DNA from: Dugong dugon | Lineage: Eukaryota > Chordata > Mammalia > Sirenia > Dugongidae | NCBI GenBank assembly: GCA_030035585.1 | Contig: CM057482.1 | Coordinates: 60,640,828-60,704,827, forward strand | Direction of reading: 5' to 3' | DNA length: 64,000 bases | In this document: positions 10,025 to 23,379 of the stretch, in pieces | How positions within the stretch are numbered: the stretch's first letter is position 1 | Layout: each line of letters opens with the position of its first letter | Program-made: the position numbers and the translations under genes | The notes under the pieces: model-generated | What the model was told of the DNA's origin: nothing | Database searches by the model: none | Seen by the model: the letters and a program-made list of their open reading frames with translations, nothing else

Positions 10025-11935
10025 GATACTTGGATTTATTTTATTTTTATTGTAACTTAGATAAAGGTTTACAGAGCAAATTAGCTTCTCATTAAACAAT
10101 CAATACACATATTGTTTTGCGACACTGGTTGCCAACCCCACGACATGTCAACACTCTCCCCTTGTCGAGCTTGTTTTCTCCATTACCAGCTTTCCTGTCC
10201 CCTCCTGCCTTCTCGTCCTTGCCCCTGGGCTGGTGTGACCATTTAGTCTCCTTTTGTTTTATGGGCCTTTCTAACCTTTGGCTGAAGGGTGAACCTCAGG
10301 AGTGGTTTCAGTACTGAGTTAAAAGGGTGTCTGGGGGCCATACTCTTCGGGTTTCTCCAGTCTCTGTCAGACCAGTAAGTCTGGTCTTTTTCTGAGTTAG
10401 AATTTTGTTCTACATTTTTCTCCAGCTCTGTCCAGGACCCTCTACTGTGACCCCTGTCAGAGCAGTTGGTGGCTGTAGCCAGGCACCATCTGGTTGTGCT
10501 GGACTCAGTCTGGCAGAGGCTGTGGTAGTTGTGGTTCATTAGTCCTTTGACTAATCTTTCCCTTGTGTCTCTGCTTTTCTTCATTCTTCCTTGCTCCAAA
10601 TGGGGTGGGACCAGTGGAGTATCTTAGATGGCTGCTCACAAGGTTTTAAGACTCCGGATACTAGTCACCAAAGTAGGATGTAGAACATTTCCTTTAGAAA
10701 CTATGTTATGCCATTTGAGCTAGATGTTCATCAAGATCATGGTCCCCAATCCTCAGCCCAGTAATTTGGTCCCTCGGGGAGTTTTGATGTGTCTATGAAG
10801 CTTCCATGATATTGTCTTGGTCAACTTGTGCTGACTTTCAACGTACTGGGTACTGTCTTCCCCTTCACCAAAATTACCACTTATCTATTGTTTAGTTAGT
10901 GTTCTTCCCTCCCCTCCCCTCTCTCCCTTCCCTAGTAACCATCAAAGATTGTTTCTTTCTGTGTATAAACCTCTTCATGAGTTTTTATAATAGTGGTCTC
11001 ATACAGTATTTGTACTTTTGGGTTGACTTATTTCACTCAGCATAATGACCTCCAGATTCATCCATGCTGTGAGCTGTTTTGCAGATTCGTCATTGTTCTT
11101 TATTTTTGCACAGTATTCCACTGTGTGTATGTACCATAGTCTGTTTATCCATTCATCTGTTGATGTGCACTTAGGTTGTTTCCATCTTTTTGCTATTGTG
11201 AACAGTGCTGCAGTGAATGTGAGTGAGTATGTCTATTCGTGTGATGGCTCTTATTTCTCTAGGATATATTCCTAGGAGTTAGATTGCTGTATTGTATGGT
11301 ATTTCTGTTTCTAGCTTTTTAAGGAAGTGTCATATCATTTTCCAGAATGGTTGTACCATCGTACATTTCCACCAGTGGTGTATAAGAGTTCCAAGCTCCC
11401 TGCAGCCTCTCCAATATTTGTTATTTTCTGTTTTTTTGATTCGTGCCAGTAAAGTTGGGATAAGTTGATATCTCATTGTGGTTTTGATTTGCATTTCTCT
11501 AATGGCTAGTGATCACAAGCATTTCCTCACGTATCTGTTAGCTGCCCAAATGTCTACTTTGGTGAAGTGTCTGTTCTTATCCTTGGCCCATTTTTCAATT
11601 GGATTATTTGCCTTTTTGTAGTAGAGATATTGGATTTTCCTATAGATTTTAGAGATTAGAACTTTGTTGAATTTGTCATAGCCAAAATTTTTTTTCCCAG
11701 TCTGTAGGTTCTCTTTTTACTCTTTTGGTGAAGTCTTTTGTGAGCTTAAGTGTTTAATTTTTAGAAGATCCCAGTTATCTAGCTTATCTTCTGGTGTTTG
11801 TGTATTGTTACTTATGGTTTATATCCTGTTAATGCCGTGTATTAGGGCCTCTAGCATTGACCCTATTTTTTCTTCCATGATCTTTATAGTGTTTGGTTTT
11901 ATATTTAGGTCTTTGGATAATTGCATTTATTGAGA
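10025..11935 (-). mobile_element. 5'-truncated L1 (L1C), antisense
   Basis: Starts at a T-rich tract (RNA 3' end). 10070-10900 is the lineage-specific L1 3'UTR, shared with 16150-17080 and, inverted, with 26530-27400. From about 10930 it reads as the inverted C-terminal end of ORF2 (reverse-strand equivalent of the CTPMF, ALFTIAK and MWY region). It is cut at about 11920, within ORF2. Many stops; inactive. Confidence 0.9.
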
Positions 11936-12056
11936 AGGGTAGCCCTGGAGTTGTAAGTACCTCCCAACCCAAAAGAGTGAAGCCAGAGGTGGAACATCTA
12001 GATGATGGTATTGAGCAGAGGTTTCTTCTAGCTCTTTATCAGGTCATTAGCTCTTA
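11936..12056. other. Short non-coding gap
   Basis: Nothing recognisable between the truncated L1 and the MaLR LTR. Confidence 0.4.
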
Positions 12057-14465
12057 GTGCCTGTTATTGTGATGATTAAGGTTATTTGTCAACTTGGCTA
12101 GACCACAATTCTCAGTTGTTTGGCTGATATTATGTAATCATCTTCCATCTTGTGATCTGATGTGAGCATTCAGTCTGTTACAGGCCAGTTAGTTGAAAGC
12201 CAATCAATAGAACAACAATCAGTTGAAAGCCAGTTTTCTTGCGGCTATGACCTGCATCCAATATATATGGTATTTTGGTAAAGCTGTCTCTGAATCCTGC
12301 ATCTAACTTGTCATCCTCTGACCTCTGATTCTTGGCATATGAGCCAGCAGTCTTCCACCTAACCTGTAGATCTTGGAATTTGCCAGCTCCTGCAACTATG
12401 TGAGGCAGGAGAAACCTCCATCCTGATGCTTGACCTACAGATTTGGAACTTGCCAGCCTCCACAGCATGTGAACCATTTTCTTTAAATAAATCTTTATAT
12501 ATATATATATATATATGCTTCACTGATTTTGCTCCTCTATAGAACCCAGCCTAAGAGCGTTATCTAGTGCTGCTGTAACGGAAATACCACAAATGGATGG
12601 CTTTAACAAATAGAAATTTATTTTCTCACTGTTCAGGAGTCTAGAAGTCCGAATTCAGGGCGCCGGCTCTAGGGGAAGGCTTTGTCTCTCTGTTGGCTCT
12701 CGGGGAATGTCCTTGTCTCTTCAGCTTCTATTCTTTGGTTCCTTGGTGATCTTCACATGATGTGGCATCTATCTTCCCCCATCTCTGCTTGCTTGCTTGT
12801 CGTAAACTGCTCCTTTTATATCTTGTAAGAGATTGACTCAAAACACTTTCTACACTAATCCTGCCTCATTAACAAAACAAAGACAGCCCATTCCCAAATG
12901 GAATTATAACTACAGGCATAGAGGTTAGGATTTACAACATATTTTTGTGGGGCACAACTCAATCCATAACATTCCACTCTTTGGCACTGAAAAATTCACG
13001 TCCTTTCCACATGCAAAACACATTCACCCCATCACATCATTCTGAAAGTCTTAAATCAACTCCAAGTCAAGAATCTCATCTTCTGAATCATCTAAAATAT
13101 GGGTGAGACTTTAGGCGTATTCCATCTGGAGAAAAATTCCTCTTCATCTGTAAACCTGTGAAATCTAGAACACATTTACAAAAGGACAATGGTAGAACCG
13201 GCACAAGGTGGACATTTCCGTAACAAATGGGAGAAATTGGAGAAAAAGAAGGGAAAATGGGCACCAAGCAATTTCAAAACCCAGCAGAACAATTTACATT
13301 AGCTCTCAAGCCTTGAAAATAATCCTCTGTTCTTTGGGACCATCGGGGCCACGGCCTTGCTCTCCAGACTATGGGTGTTAGCCATGTCCTCTGGATTTTG
13401 AGTGGAAGTCCCTTGGCCCTGGGCTTCAACCTTTCTTACCAGGCCTACTGGGATGCAACTCTCCTCCCTCAGCTTTGGGCTGCCCTGTTCTCCTATTCTA
13501 TTTGAGTGGCAACTCCACCCCCTTGGCCCAGGCAGGCCCTGTTCTTCTGCCCCTTGGGCATGGCAGCCCCATACCCTCAGCTTTGGGCAATGGCTCCATC
13601 CCCCTGGCACTCGTGAATGGCAACCCCACACTCTGGAAGTGGAACTAGTTAGTGAAGATCTGACTCTTTTAAACTAGGAGGCCATGACTCCACCCCTTGA
13701 AACTGATGCAGCCCTCCTTCCTGTGCACCTTTCAACAGTTCTGCTGAACTCCAAGCTGCTCTAGGGATGGAGGACAACTGATGTACCTCCTTTGGCCTGT
13801 TTCCTGCCTGTAAAATTCCAAGATGCAGACAGCCTTCTTTCCTTTTGATCTTTCTCTGTCCCCTTCAGTCTAAGCAGATGAGTTTTCTGCTGTAGTAGTT
13901 GGTCAGATCCATCAGTCACAGGCTTAATCTCTTTAACAAAAGATTGTGTAGCCAAGTTCTTGGTGAAATTTCTAGGACATGTGTCCTTAGTTTGTACAAC
14001 AGAATTTTACAAAACTAGATTTTGTTTTCATTTTGCACAGTTCATTTTTAAGTCCATTTCTTTCCTCTCACATTTTACAGTAACTGGCAAGGAGAAACCA
14101 CATGGTGCCTTTAAGATCTTGCTTAGAATTCTCCTCAGCCAGATGTCCAAGTTCATCACTTACAAAGTCTACTTTCCTCCACACATTTGAACATAATTCA
14201 GACAAGTTTTTGCCACTGCATAAAAAGCATCACCCTTCTTCCATTGTCCAATCACATGTTCATCATTTCCCTTTAAAGCCTGACTAGAAGCACTTTTAAC
14301 ATCTACATTTCCAGCAACATTCCGTTGCTGCTCCATATGTATTCTCTACGACTATGGAAACTTTCTCTACGACTCTCCTCACTTCCTTCTGAGCCCTCAC
14401 CAGAATTGCCTTTGACATCCATAATTCTATTAATAGTCTGTTTGAGGCAATCTAGGCTTTTACTA
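12057..14465 (-). mobile_element. MaLR LTR plus internal region, antisense
   Basis: The LTR spans 12057-12067 plus 12559-12984 ('ctagtgctgctgtaac' at its RNA 3' end), split by another LTR. Beyond it, 12985-14465 has the composition and phrases of the MaLR internal region (for example 'ccagaattgcctttgacatc'). No intact viral gene is seen: all frames are short and interrupted. An RTE truncates it at 14466. Confidence 0.7.
12068..12558 (+). mobile_element. Solo LTR, ERVL/MLT2-like
   Basis: Starts TGTGATGATTAAGG and ends CCAGCCTAAGAGC. Perfect 5-bp flanking duplication GTTAT (12063-12067, 12559-12563). It splits the MaLR LTR. A (TA)n run lies at 12494-12517. Confidence 0.85.
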
Positions 14466-14845
14466 TTGTTGTTGTTGTCGTTAGGTGCTGTCAAGTTGGT
14501 TCCAACTCATAGCGACCTTATATACAACAGAGCAAAACACTGCCCAGTCCTGTGCCATCCTCACAATTGTTGCTATATTTGAGCCCATTGTTGCAGCCAT
14601 TGCTTCAGTCTATCTCACTGGGGGTCTTCCTCTCTTTTGCTGACTCTCTACTTTACCAAACATGATGTCCTTCTCCAGGGACTGATCCCTCCTGATAACA
14701 TATCCAAATTAATTGTCTCACTATCCTTGCTTCTAAGGAGTATTCTGGCTGTACTTCTTCCAAGACAAATTTGTTTATTCTTCTGGCAGTCCATGGTATA
14801 TTGGATATTCTTCACCAACACCATAATTCAAAAATGTCAATTCTT
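14466..14845 (-). mobile_element. RTE LINE fragment, left part
   Basis: 'gttaggtgctgtcaagttgg' to 'ccataattcaaaaatgtc', antisense RTE 3' region. The remainder continues at 27799, on the far side of the 12.9-kb L1 block. CAATTCTT is repeated at both edges. Confidence 0.85.
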
Positions 14846-15883
14846 GGACTTCCAGGCAACATGGCGCTATGGTCAGAAGCACCACACCATCCCTCTGCAG
14901 CAAAGATCAGAAAAACTAAGTCAAACATAGTCACACTTCAATCCCAAAACCCTAAGCAGCAAATGAAGAGATAACTCAGCCAAGCACCGAATGGAATAAG
15001 AAACTGACCGAGAACAGAGAGGAAGGAGCGATACATGCAGAGGTCCCCTATCGGCTACCACAGCACGGATCCACCACCTTGGACTCCTATCGGAAATCAG
15101 CGAACGGGGTATGAGAAAGCAGCTTTATGGAGCTTCCAGCAGGAGACAGAACAATCGGTAACCAGCGATATAGGCTTTCCCACTCCCCACCCTTCTTCAC
15201 CCCTACTTAGCCTCCTCTGCTTACTGCAGCTACAGTCTCTTGGATGGGAAGCACCCCAGTGTCACTTAGATCCCACACACCCGCACTGGCCTGCTCCCTG
15301 AGTGAGTTTTGTTGGCTGCTGGTGTTGCTTTTTTTTCCGCTTTGTTAGATTTCTTCCTTGCCTCTCACCACCTCCCCCTCCTTTCCGTCAAATACCTGGC
15401 TCCGTACGCCATCTTTGTTTCTTCCTGAAAGGCTGTGAAACACCGATTGACTGTGAAACTGCTTCCTGGCCTGGGAAGCCACGCTGGTAGTACCCCCAGA
15501 GCTTTTTCGTTCGTTTGTTTGTTTGCTCTGATTTGTTCTGTTTTGATCTGTTTGCTTGTTTTCTTTTTCTTTTCTTGGCTTGGGAGGCCCTTCTAGCCAG
15601 GAAGTACCACAGGGCTTGGAAGCTACTCCCTTACTGTGTGCAGAACCACAGGGACATCCCTGGGGGCATTTCATTTTTCTTGTTTTTTTTTTTCTTTTGT
15701 TTTGGGGTTTTTTTGTTTCTTTGTTTTGTTTTCTTCTTTCTCTTATTACCTTTTTGTCTTTCTTCATTTCCAGTTTCTCAATTCATTCATTTTTTTCTTT
15801 TACCCTTTTTTTAATTTTTATTTTTCCTCATTTCTCACTCTCTCATCTCTCCACTCCAATAGTAAGCTCTCTTAGGACTCTTT

Positions 15884-16150
15884 CTTTTTTATTTTCTTCA
15901 GTTAACTCTTTTTTTTTTTTTTTTAATTGTACTTCAGGTGAAGGCTTACAGAACAAGTAGTTTCTCATGAAAGAGTAGTACACACAGTGTTTTATGACAT
16001 TGGTTAACAACCCCACAACATGTAAACCCTCCAACTTCTCAACCTTTTTTTTTTTTTTTTTGGGTTAAACTATACATAGCCAAAGATACACCATTTCAAA
16101 AATTTATACATGCACAGTTCAGTGACATTGACTACTCTCTTCCAATTGTG
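15884..16150 (-). repeat. L1B composite 3' end
   Basis: Two versions of the L1 3' terminus ('gaaggcttacagaacaag', 'gaaggcttacaaaacaaac') are separated by an internal poly-T (about 16046-16063) and a module 'catttcaaaaatttatacatg'. The same order appears, inverted, at the 3' end of L1A (27330-27785). Confidence 0.75.
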
Positions 16151-17114
16151 CTGTTATTCTTACTTAACATGAAGGCTTACAAAACAAACTGGTTTCTTAT
16201 TTAACAGTTAGTACACATGTTGCCCTATGACAATGGTTAACAATCTCACAACACATCAACAATATCCTTACTCAACTTTGGGTTCCCTATCACCAGCTTC
16301 CTTGTCCCCTTCTGCCTTCTGGCCCTTGTCCCTGGACTACTGTACCTCATTAGTCCCATTAGATTTTACGGGGCTGTCCACTCCCAGCCTGAACGGTGAA
16401 CCTCGGAGATAACTTAACCACTGAGCTAAAAGGGTGTCTGGGGGCCATACTCTCAGGGTTTCTCCAGTCATCTTTAAGCCAGTAAATCTGGTCATTATTT
16501 TGAAGGTTAGAATTTTGTTCTACATTGTTCTCCAGCTCTGTCCAGAAACCTCTGTTGTGATCCTGGTCAGAACAGTCAATGGTGGTAGCTGGGCACCATC
16601 TAGCTGTACTGGACTGAGTCTGGTGGAGGCCTTGGTAGCTGTTGTCCGTTACTCCTTTGGACTGATCTTTTCCTTGTATCCTGTTCTCTTCATTCGCCCT
16701 TGCTTCCAAAGGGTTGAGACCAGTGGAGTATCTTAGATGGCTACTCACAGGCTTTTAAGACCCCAGACACTAATCACCAAGTTAAAATGTAGAACATTGT
16801 CTTTATAAACCGTGTTATGCCAGTTGAGCTAGATGTTCCCCAAGACCATGGTCGCAACAGCTCTCTACCCACCAATGCAGTCCCTCAGGAAGTTTCAATG
16901 TGTCTATGGAGTTACCATGACCTTTCCTTGTACAAGTTGTGCTAGTTTCCCCTGTATTGTGTACTGCCTCACCCTTCACCCAAGATACCACTTATCTATT
17001 GCCTATTTAGTATTCCGCCCCCAACTGTCCCATCCTGGTAACCAACAAAGGTTGTTACATTTTGTGTGTGAACTTGTTCGTGGGTTTTTACAATAGAGGT
17101 CTCATACAATATTT

Positions 17115-20100
17115 GTCCTTTTGTGATTGACTTATTTCACTCAGCATAATCTCCTCCAGTTTCATCCATGTTATGAGATGCTTCACAGATTCATTGTTAT
17201 TCTTTCTCGTTGCATAGTACTCCATTGTGTGTATGTACCATAGTTTGTTTATCGATTCATCTGTTGATGGGCATCTCAGTTGTTTCCAAGGTTTTGCTAT
17301 TGTGAACAATACTGCCAAGAACATGGGTGTGCATATGTCTATTCGAGTGACGACTCTTATTTCCCTAGGATATATTCCTAGGAGTGGGATTGCTGGATCA
17401 AATGGTATGTCTATTTCTAGCTTTCTGAGGAAGCACCATATCATTTTACAAAATGGTTGTATCATTTTGCATTCCCACCAGCAGTGCATAAGAGTTCCCA
17501 TCTTCTCACAGCCCCTCCAACATTTGTTATTTCCAGTGTTTTTGATTTGTGCCAGTAATGCCGGGGTGAGATGGTATCTCGTTGTGGTTTAAATTTGCAT
17601 TTCTCTAATGGCTAGTGATCACATTTCCTCATGTGTCTGATGGCCATTTGAATGTCTTCTTTGGTGAAGTGTCTGTTCATTTCCTTTGCCCATTGTTTAA
17701 TAGGATTATTAGTCTTTTTGTTGTAGAGGTGTTGGATTTTCTTGTAGATTATGGAGATTAGACCTTTGTCTGACTTGTACTGTCCAAAAATTTTTTCCAA
17801 GTCTGTAGGTTCTCTTTTTACTCTTTTGGTGAAGTCTTTTGAAGAGCATAGCTGTTTGATTTTTAGAATATCCCAGTTATCTAGCTTAGCTATTGGAGTT
17901 TGTGTGTTGATGGTTATGGTTTGTAACCTGTACATGCCGTGTCTTAAGGCCTGTAGTGTTGGTCCTATTTTTTCTTCAATGAACTTTATAGTTTTAGGCT
18001 TTATATTCAGGTCTTTGATCCATTTTGAAGTAGTTTTTGTATACGGTGTGAGGTATGGGTCCTGTTTCATTTTTTTGCAAATGGATATCCAGTTTTGACA
18101 GCACCATTTGTTAAAAAGACTGTCTTTTCCCCATTTGATGGACTTTGGGCCCTTGTTGAAGATCAGGTGACCGTAGGTGGATGGATTTACATCTGGGTTC
18201 TCAATTCTGTTCCATTGGTCAATGTATCTATTGTTGAATCAGTACCAGGCTGTTTGGACTACTGTAGCTAGTAGGTTCTGAAGTCAGGTAGTGTGAGTCC
18301 TCCAACTTTATTCTTCTTCAGTAGTGTTTTACTTATTCAGAGCTTCTTCCCTTTCCATATCAAGTTAATGATTAGTTTTTCAACCTCTTTAAAGAATGTT
18401 GTTGGTATTTGGATCAGGATTGTGTTGTATTTGTTAATTGCTTTGGGTAGAATTGCCATTTTCACAATGTTGAGTCTGCCTATCCATGAGCATGGTATGA
18501 TTTCCAATTATGTAGATCCCTTTCGGTTGCATGCAGTAGTGTTTTGTAGTTTTCTTTGTATAACTCCTTTACATCCCTGGTCAGATTTATTCCTAAGTAT
18601 TTTATCTTTTTAGGGGCTATTATAAATGGTATTGTTTTCCTGATTTTCTTTTTATCTTTATCCTTATTGGTGTATAGGAATCCAACTGATTTTTGAATGT
18701 TTATCTTGTATCCTGCTACTCTGGTGAATCTATTAGTTCCACAAGATTTCTCATGGAGTCTTTAGGGTTTTCTATGTATAGTGTCATATCATCTGCAAAC
18801 AGGGACAATTTAACTTCTTCATTACCAATTTGGATGCCCTTTATTTCTTTTTCTTGCCTTATTGCTCTAGCTAGAACTTCCAGCACAATGTTAAGTAGGA
18901 GTGGAGATAAAGGGCATCCTTGACTTGTTCCTGTTCTCAAGTAGAATGATTTCAGCCTCTCTCCATTAAGAATAATGTTGGCCATTGGTTTTGCATAGAT
19001 CCCCTTTATTATGTTGAGAAATTTCCTTTCTATACCTATTTTATTAAGAAATTTTATCAAGAATGGGTGTTGGACTTTGCCAAATGTCTTTTCTGTATCA
19101 ATTGAGATGATCATGTGATTCTTTTCTTTCCTTTTATTTATGTGGTGGATTACGCTGATTGATTTTCTAATGTCGAACCATCCTTGGATACCTGGTATGA
19201 ATCCTACTTGGTCATGGTGTATTATTTTTTTGATATGATGCTGAATTCTATTGGCTAGAATTTTGTTCAGAATTTTTGCATGTATATTCATGAGAGATAT
19301 TGGTCTAGAATTTTCTTTTTTTCTGACGACTTTGCCTGGTTTTTTTTATCAGGGTTATGCTGTCTTCATAGAATGATTTTGGAATTGTTGCTTCGTCTTC
19401 TATGCTCTGAAATAGCTTGAGTAGTACTGGTACAAGCTGTTCTGTAAGTGTTTTGTAGAATTCTCCAGTGAAGCCATCTGGGCCAGGGCTTTTTTTGGTT
19501 GGGAGTTTTTTTTATTACCTTTTCAACCTCTTCTCTTGTTATGGGTCTGTTTGAATTTTCAACATCACTTTGTTGTAGTTTGGGTAGGCTGTGTGTTTCT
19601 AGAAATTTATCCATTTCCTCTAGGTTTTCAAACTTGTTGGAGTATAGTTTTTCATAATATTCTGTTATGATCCTTTTTATTTCAGATGGGTCTGTTGTAA
19701 TGTCCCCCATTTTCATTTCTTATTTGGGTTATTTGTGTCCTCTCCTGTTTTTTTTTTTTTGGTCAGTCGGGCTAGTGGTTTGTCAATTTTGTTGATTTTT
19801 TCAAAGAACAAACTTCTGGTTTTGTTGATTCTTTCTATTGTTTTTCTGTTCTCTATTTCATTCATTTCTGCTCTGATCTTTACTATTTCATTTCTTCCGG
19901 TGGTTGTGGGCTTTTTTTTTGCTGTTCTATTTCTATTTGTTTCAGTTCTGTAGTTAATGTTTTGATTTTGTCCCTTTCTTCTTTTTTGATGTGTGCATCT
20001 ATTCCTATAATTTGTCCTCTGAGGACTGCCTTTGCTGTGTCCCAACGGTTTTGATATGGTGTGTTTTCATTCTCATTTGATTCTAGGAATTTTTTTATTC

Positions 20101-20905
20101 CATCTCTGATTTATTCTATCACCCAGTGATGTGTAAGCAGGGTATTATTCAGTTTTCATGTATTTGATTTTTTTCCTTGCTCTTTCTATTGTTAATTTCT
20201 ACCTTGATGGCATTGTGGTCAGAGAAGATACTTTGAATTATCTCAACGTTTTGGATCTTGTTGAGGATTGCTCTGTGGCCTAAGATGTGGTCTATTCTGG
20301 AGAATGTTCCATGTGCATTGGAGAAGAATGTGTACTTTGCAGCGGTTGGATGAGTGTTCTATATATGTCTATGAGTCAAGATGGCTGATTGTGCCATTTA
20401 GGTCTTCTGTATCTTTGCTAAGTTTCTTCTTAGTTGTTCTGTCCTTTACTGACAGTGGTCTGTTGAAGTCTCCTACTATTATTGTGGAACTGTCTATTTC
20501 TCTTTTCAGTGTTGTTAGAGTTTGTTTTATGTATTTTGGAACCCTGTTATTGGATGCGTAGATGTTTATTGTGGTTATGTCCTTATGAAGGATCCTCCCC
20601 TTAATCATTATATAGTGTCCTTCTTTGTCTTTTATGGTGGATTTTGTTTTAAAGTCTATTTTATCTGAGATTATTATTGCCACTCCTGCTCCTTTTGGTA
20701 TTTGTTAGCTTGATATATTTTTTTCCAACCTTTGACTTTTCATAAATTCACATCTTATTTTCTAAGGTATGTCTCTTGTAGACAGCATATTGAGGGATCT
20801 TGTTTTCTTATCCATTCTGTCACTCTCCATCTCTTTATGGGTGCATTGAGTCCATTTATATTCAGTGTAATTACTGATAGATGTGTTTGTTGCTATCATT
20901 TTCTA
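17115..20905 (-). pseudogene. L1B ORF2 (endonuclease-reverse transcriptase), decayed
   Basis: Fragments read in order on the minus strand. The AP-endonuclease start (LNINGLNAPIKR and CLQET patterns, 20890-20700) runs into 20369-20683 (DKEGHYIM, GDFNRPLS). Linker pieces lie at 19713-20045 and 19366-19716. The RT core at 18716-19291 has [20 protein letters not shown] and the catalytic FADD of [10 protein letters not shown]. The tail lies at 17612-18070 and 17088-17501 (CWWECK, GIYPREI). Length and order match a complete L1 ORF2, but several stops and frameshifts disable it. Confidence 0.88.
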
Positions 20906-21329
20906 GTGCTTTTTTTTGTGGTGCTGACGTTTTCTTTGTTCTTCTTACTCTCTGGTGCTGAGTTACTTTTGTTTGTGGATTTTTTTTTCATTTCTTTTGT
21001 TTTTGTAGGTTTTGTTTTTGCTGAGACTTTATGTTTTTCCTTTTTTTTTTGAGTATGTTTGTTAACTTTCTTTGTCGTTACTATGAATTTTACCCTTATC
21101 TTTTTAAGTTTGAAGCAGTCTACGTTACTTGGTATTGCCTTGCCTTCCTCTCCATTAGAAGGTTCTATACCTATGTCGTTTATTCCCTGTTTTATTGTTT
21201 TGATGTTGTTGTCATTTATTGATTAACTGCTCTGATTCTCTGTTGTATTTCCTTTGGTTTTGGATAGTCCTCAAGAGTTCATTTCCTGGATTGGTATCGG
21301 GCTGGTACAATCCTGCACCCTAGATTCAG

Positions 21330-22311
21330 CCTGTGGTCTGATGTTGTTTGTCCTCAGATCAAAGAACCCCCTTAAATAATTATTGTAAGGTCAGTTTGAC
21401 TTTTACATATTACCTTAATTTCTGTTTACCTGGAAATGACCAAATTTCACCAAAAAATTTGAACAAGAGGTTTGCAGGATATATTATTCTCGGCTGGCAA
21501 TTATTTTCTTCAAGATTATATACATGTCATCCGATTGTCCTCTTGCCTGCATAGTTTCTGTCAAATAATCTGAGCTTAGTCTTACTGTTTTCCTGTGTAT
21601 GTGACTTCTTGTTTTTCACTTGCTCCTCTCAGGATTTTTTGTTTGGCTTTGGTTTTGGCAAGTGTGATTATGATACGCTTTGGTGATTTTCTTTTCGGGT
21701 CTCTCCTATATTGGGTTCTTTGAGTTTCTTGGATTCCCAGCTTTTCATCTTTCATGATATTGGGGAAATTTTCTGTGAGCAGTTCTTCAATGATCCTCTC
21801 TGTTTTTCTTGTTTTCTCCCCGATTCTGGAACTCCAATCACAAGTGAATTTTTGCTTTTGATTGTATCCCACATAACTCTCAGGGTCTCTTCCTTTTTGT
21901 TTGTTCTTTTTCTTAGTTTTCCTGAAACAGAGTTGTATCCAAGTGTTTGTCTTCAGTTCCACTGATCCTGTCTTCCACTGTTTCAAACCTGCTTCTCAGA
22001 CCTTCTATGACACTGTCCATTTCTGAAATCTTGTTTATTTTTTGGATTTCTAACTGTTGTCTTTGTATAATTTCTAGTTGTGGATTTATTTTGGCATTTT
22101 GTTCCTGCATTAGGTTCCTGAATTCTTACAATTTTTTGTCTGTATTTTCCATGCATTTGTCTCTTTTATCCCCATGTTTGTCAGATTTTTGCCTCAGGTC
22201 TTGGAGAATTCCGTGTATCAGAGATTTGAATTCCCTATCAGGTAGTTCTAGTGCATTTTCTTCCACTGGAATGTGATCTGGTGTTTTATTTTGGATTCCT
22301 ACTGGAACCAT
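21330..22311 (-). pseudogene. L1B ORF1 (RNA-binding protein), decayed
   Basis: Begins with a Met at 22311 on the minus strand. The first fragment (to 22126) and further fragments (21913-22110, 21582-21986) show a Lys/Glu-rich coiled-coil region followed by the conserved L1 ORF1p C-terminal pattern (NFPNIM, QETQRTQY, KQEVTYTGKQ). ORF1p normally trimerises and binds L1 RNA. Interrupted by stops and frame changes, so it cannot make a full protein. Boundaries are approximate. Confidence 0.8.
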
Positions 22312-23379
22312 CCTGTCCTGTTTTTGTAAATGTTGTGATATTGTCTGCTGTCTCCGGGGAATTCAGTCGTTGTTTTCTCATTTATTGATTGTAGATTAGT
22401 TTTTTTCATCCCTTTTTTTTAAAAAAAATTTGACTATGTCTGAACATGCGGGCTGTGTGTTCTTTGTTGTTTGCTCGTCTGTGGGCACAATACTTTTTGC
22501 CTCCTTCTCCAATTGGCAGGGTCAGTCACTCAGATATGGTACGGCAGGGCAGGTCTAGCTGAGGAGGACTTACTGGGATGGGTTGTTTTTAGCACTTACT
22601 ACAGCTACCAGGGTGGGTTGGTAATCAGTGCAGGGCAGGTTCCAGTAGGCCGTGCCTGTGCTGCTTGGTGGTGTGATGCTAAACGCACAGTACAGGTAGG
22701 TAGGATGTAGCAGAGAGATTGTTATGTGTGGAGCTAAGATGGATATGGGAGAGAGGAGAGAGGAACAGGAGTCAAAAACCTACAAACAAACAAAAAATAA
22801 TGCTAGGGGCGCTTGCTGTTGGAGTGGAGAGATGAGAGACTATGAAATGGAGAAAAACAGAAAGGGGAAGAGGAAGAAAAGAAAAGAATGAATAAATAAA
22901 AATCGGAAAGTTTAAAGAACAGCAAAGTTCCCAGGGATCCGACTGGTGCAGCTATGAGGTCTGGGGAAGTTGTTCTCAGGTGTTGCAGTACAGCCTGGCT
23001 AGAAGGCATAGAGGTATACAACGCCAGGTATTCAGGGAACAGAGACATGAGAAACTGGGTAATGAAGAAAGAGAAAAAAGGAAAAAGAGGGAAAAGAAAA
23101 CAAAACAAATTTTTTTTAAAAAAGGAACAAGAAAAGTGCCCCAAAAAAACAGAAAAAAAAAAACCCAACAAAAAAAGAAATGCCCTCAGGTATCCCTCTG
23201 CACGTCTGTGCTAGCCGAAGGGGTAGTCTCCTTGCCATGCAGCACTGCCTGGCCACAAAGGGCTCCCAACTCAAGAAAAGGAAAAGAAAACAAACAAAGA
23301 ATTCAAAGCAAACAAATGAACAAAAGTCCCGGATCCAACCAGTGCAGCTGCCCAGACAGGGAAGCAGCTCCACACTGAA

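Noticed and set aside
12985..14465. Possible gag or pol gene in the MaLR internal region
   Set aside because: All frames are short and no retroviral domain is visible; MaLR internal regions are largely non-coding.
15345..15767. 140-codon Lys-rich minus-strand frame
   Set aside because: Antisense of the T-rich L1A 5'UTR; composition artefact.
17751..22276. Numerous plus-strand frames of 60-115 codons rich in F, S, L and I
   Set aside because: Reverse complements of L1B ORF1 and ORF2; the coding sense is the minus strand.
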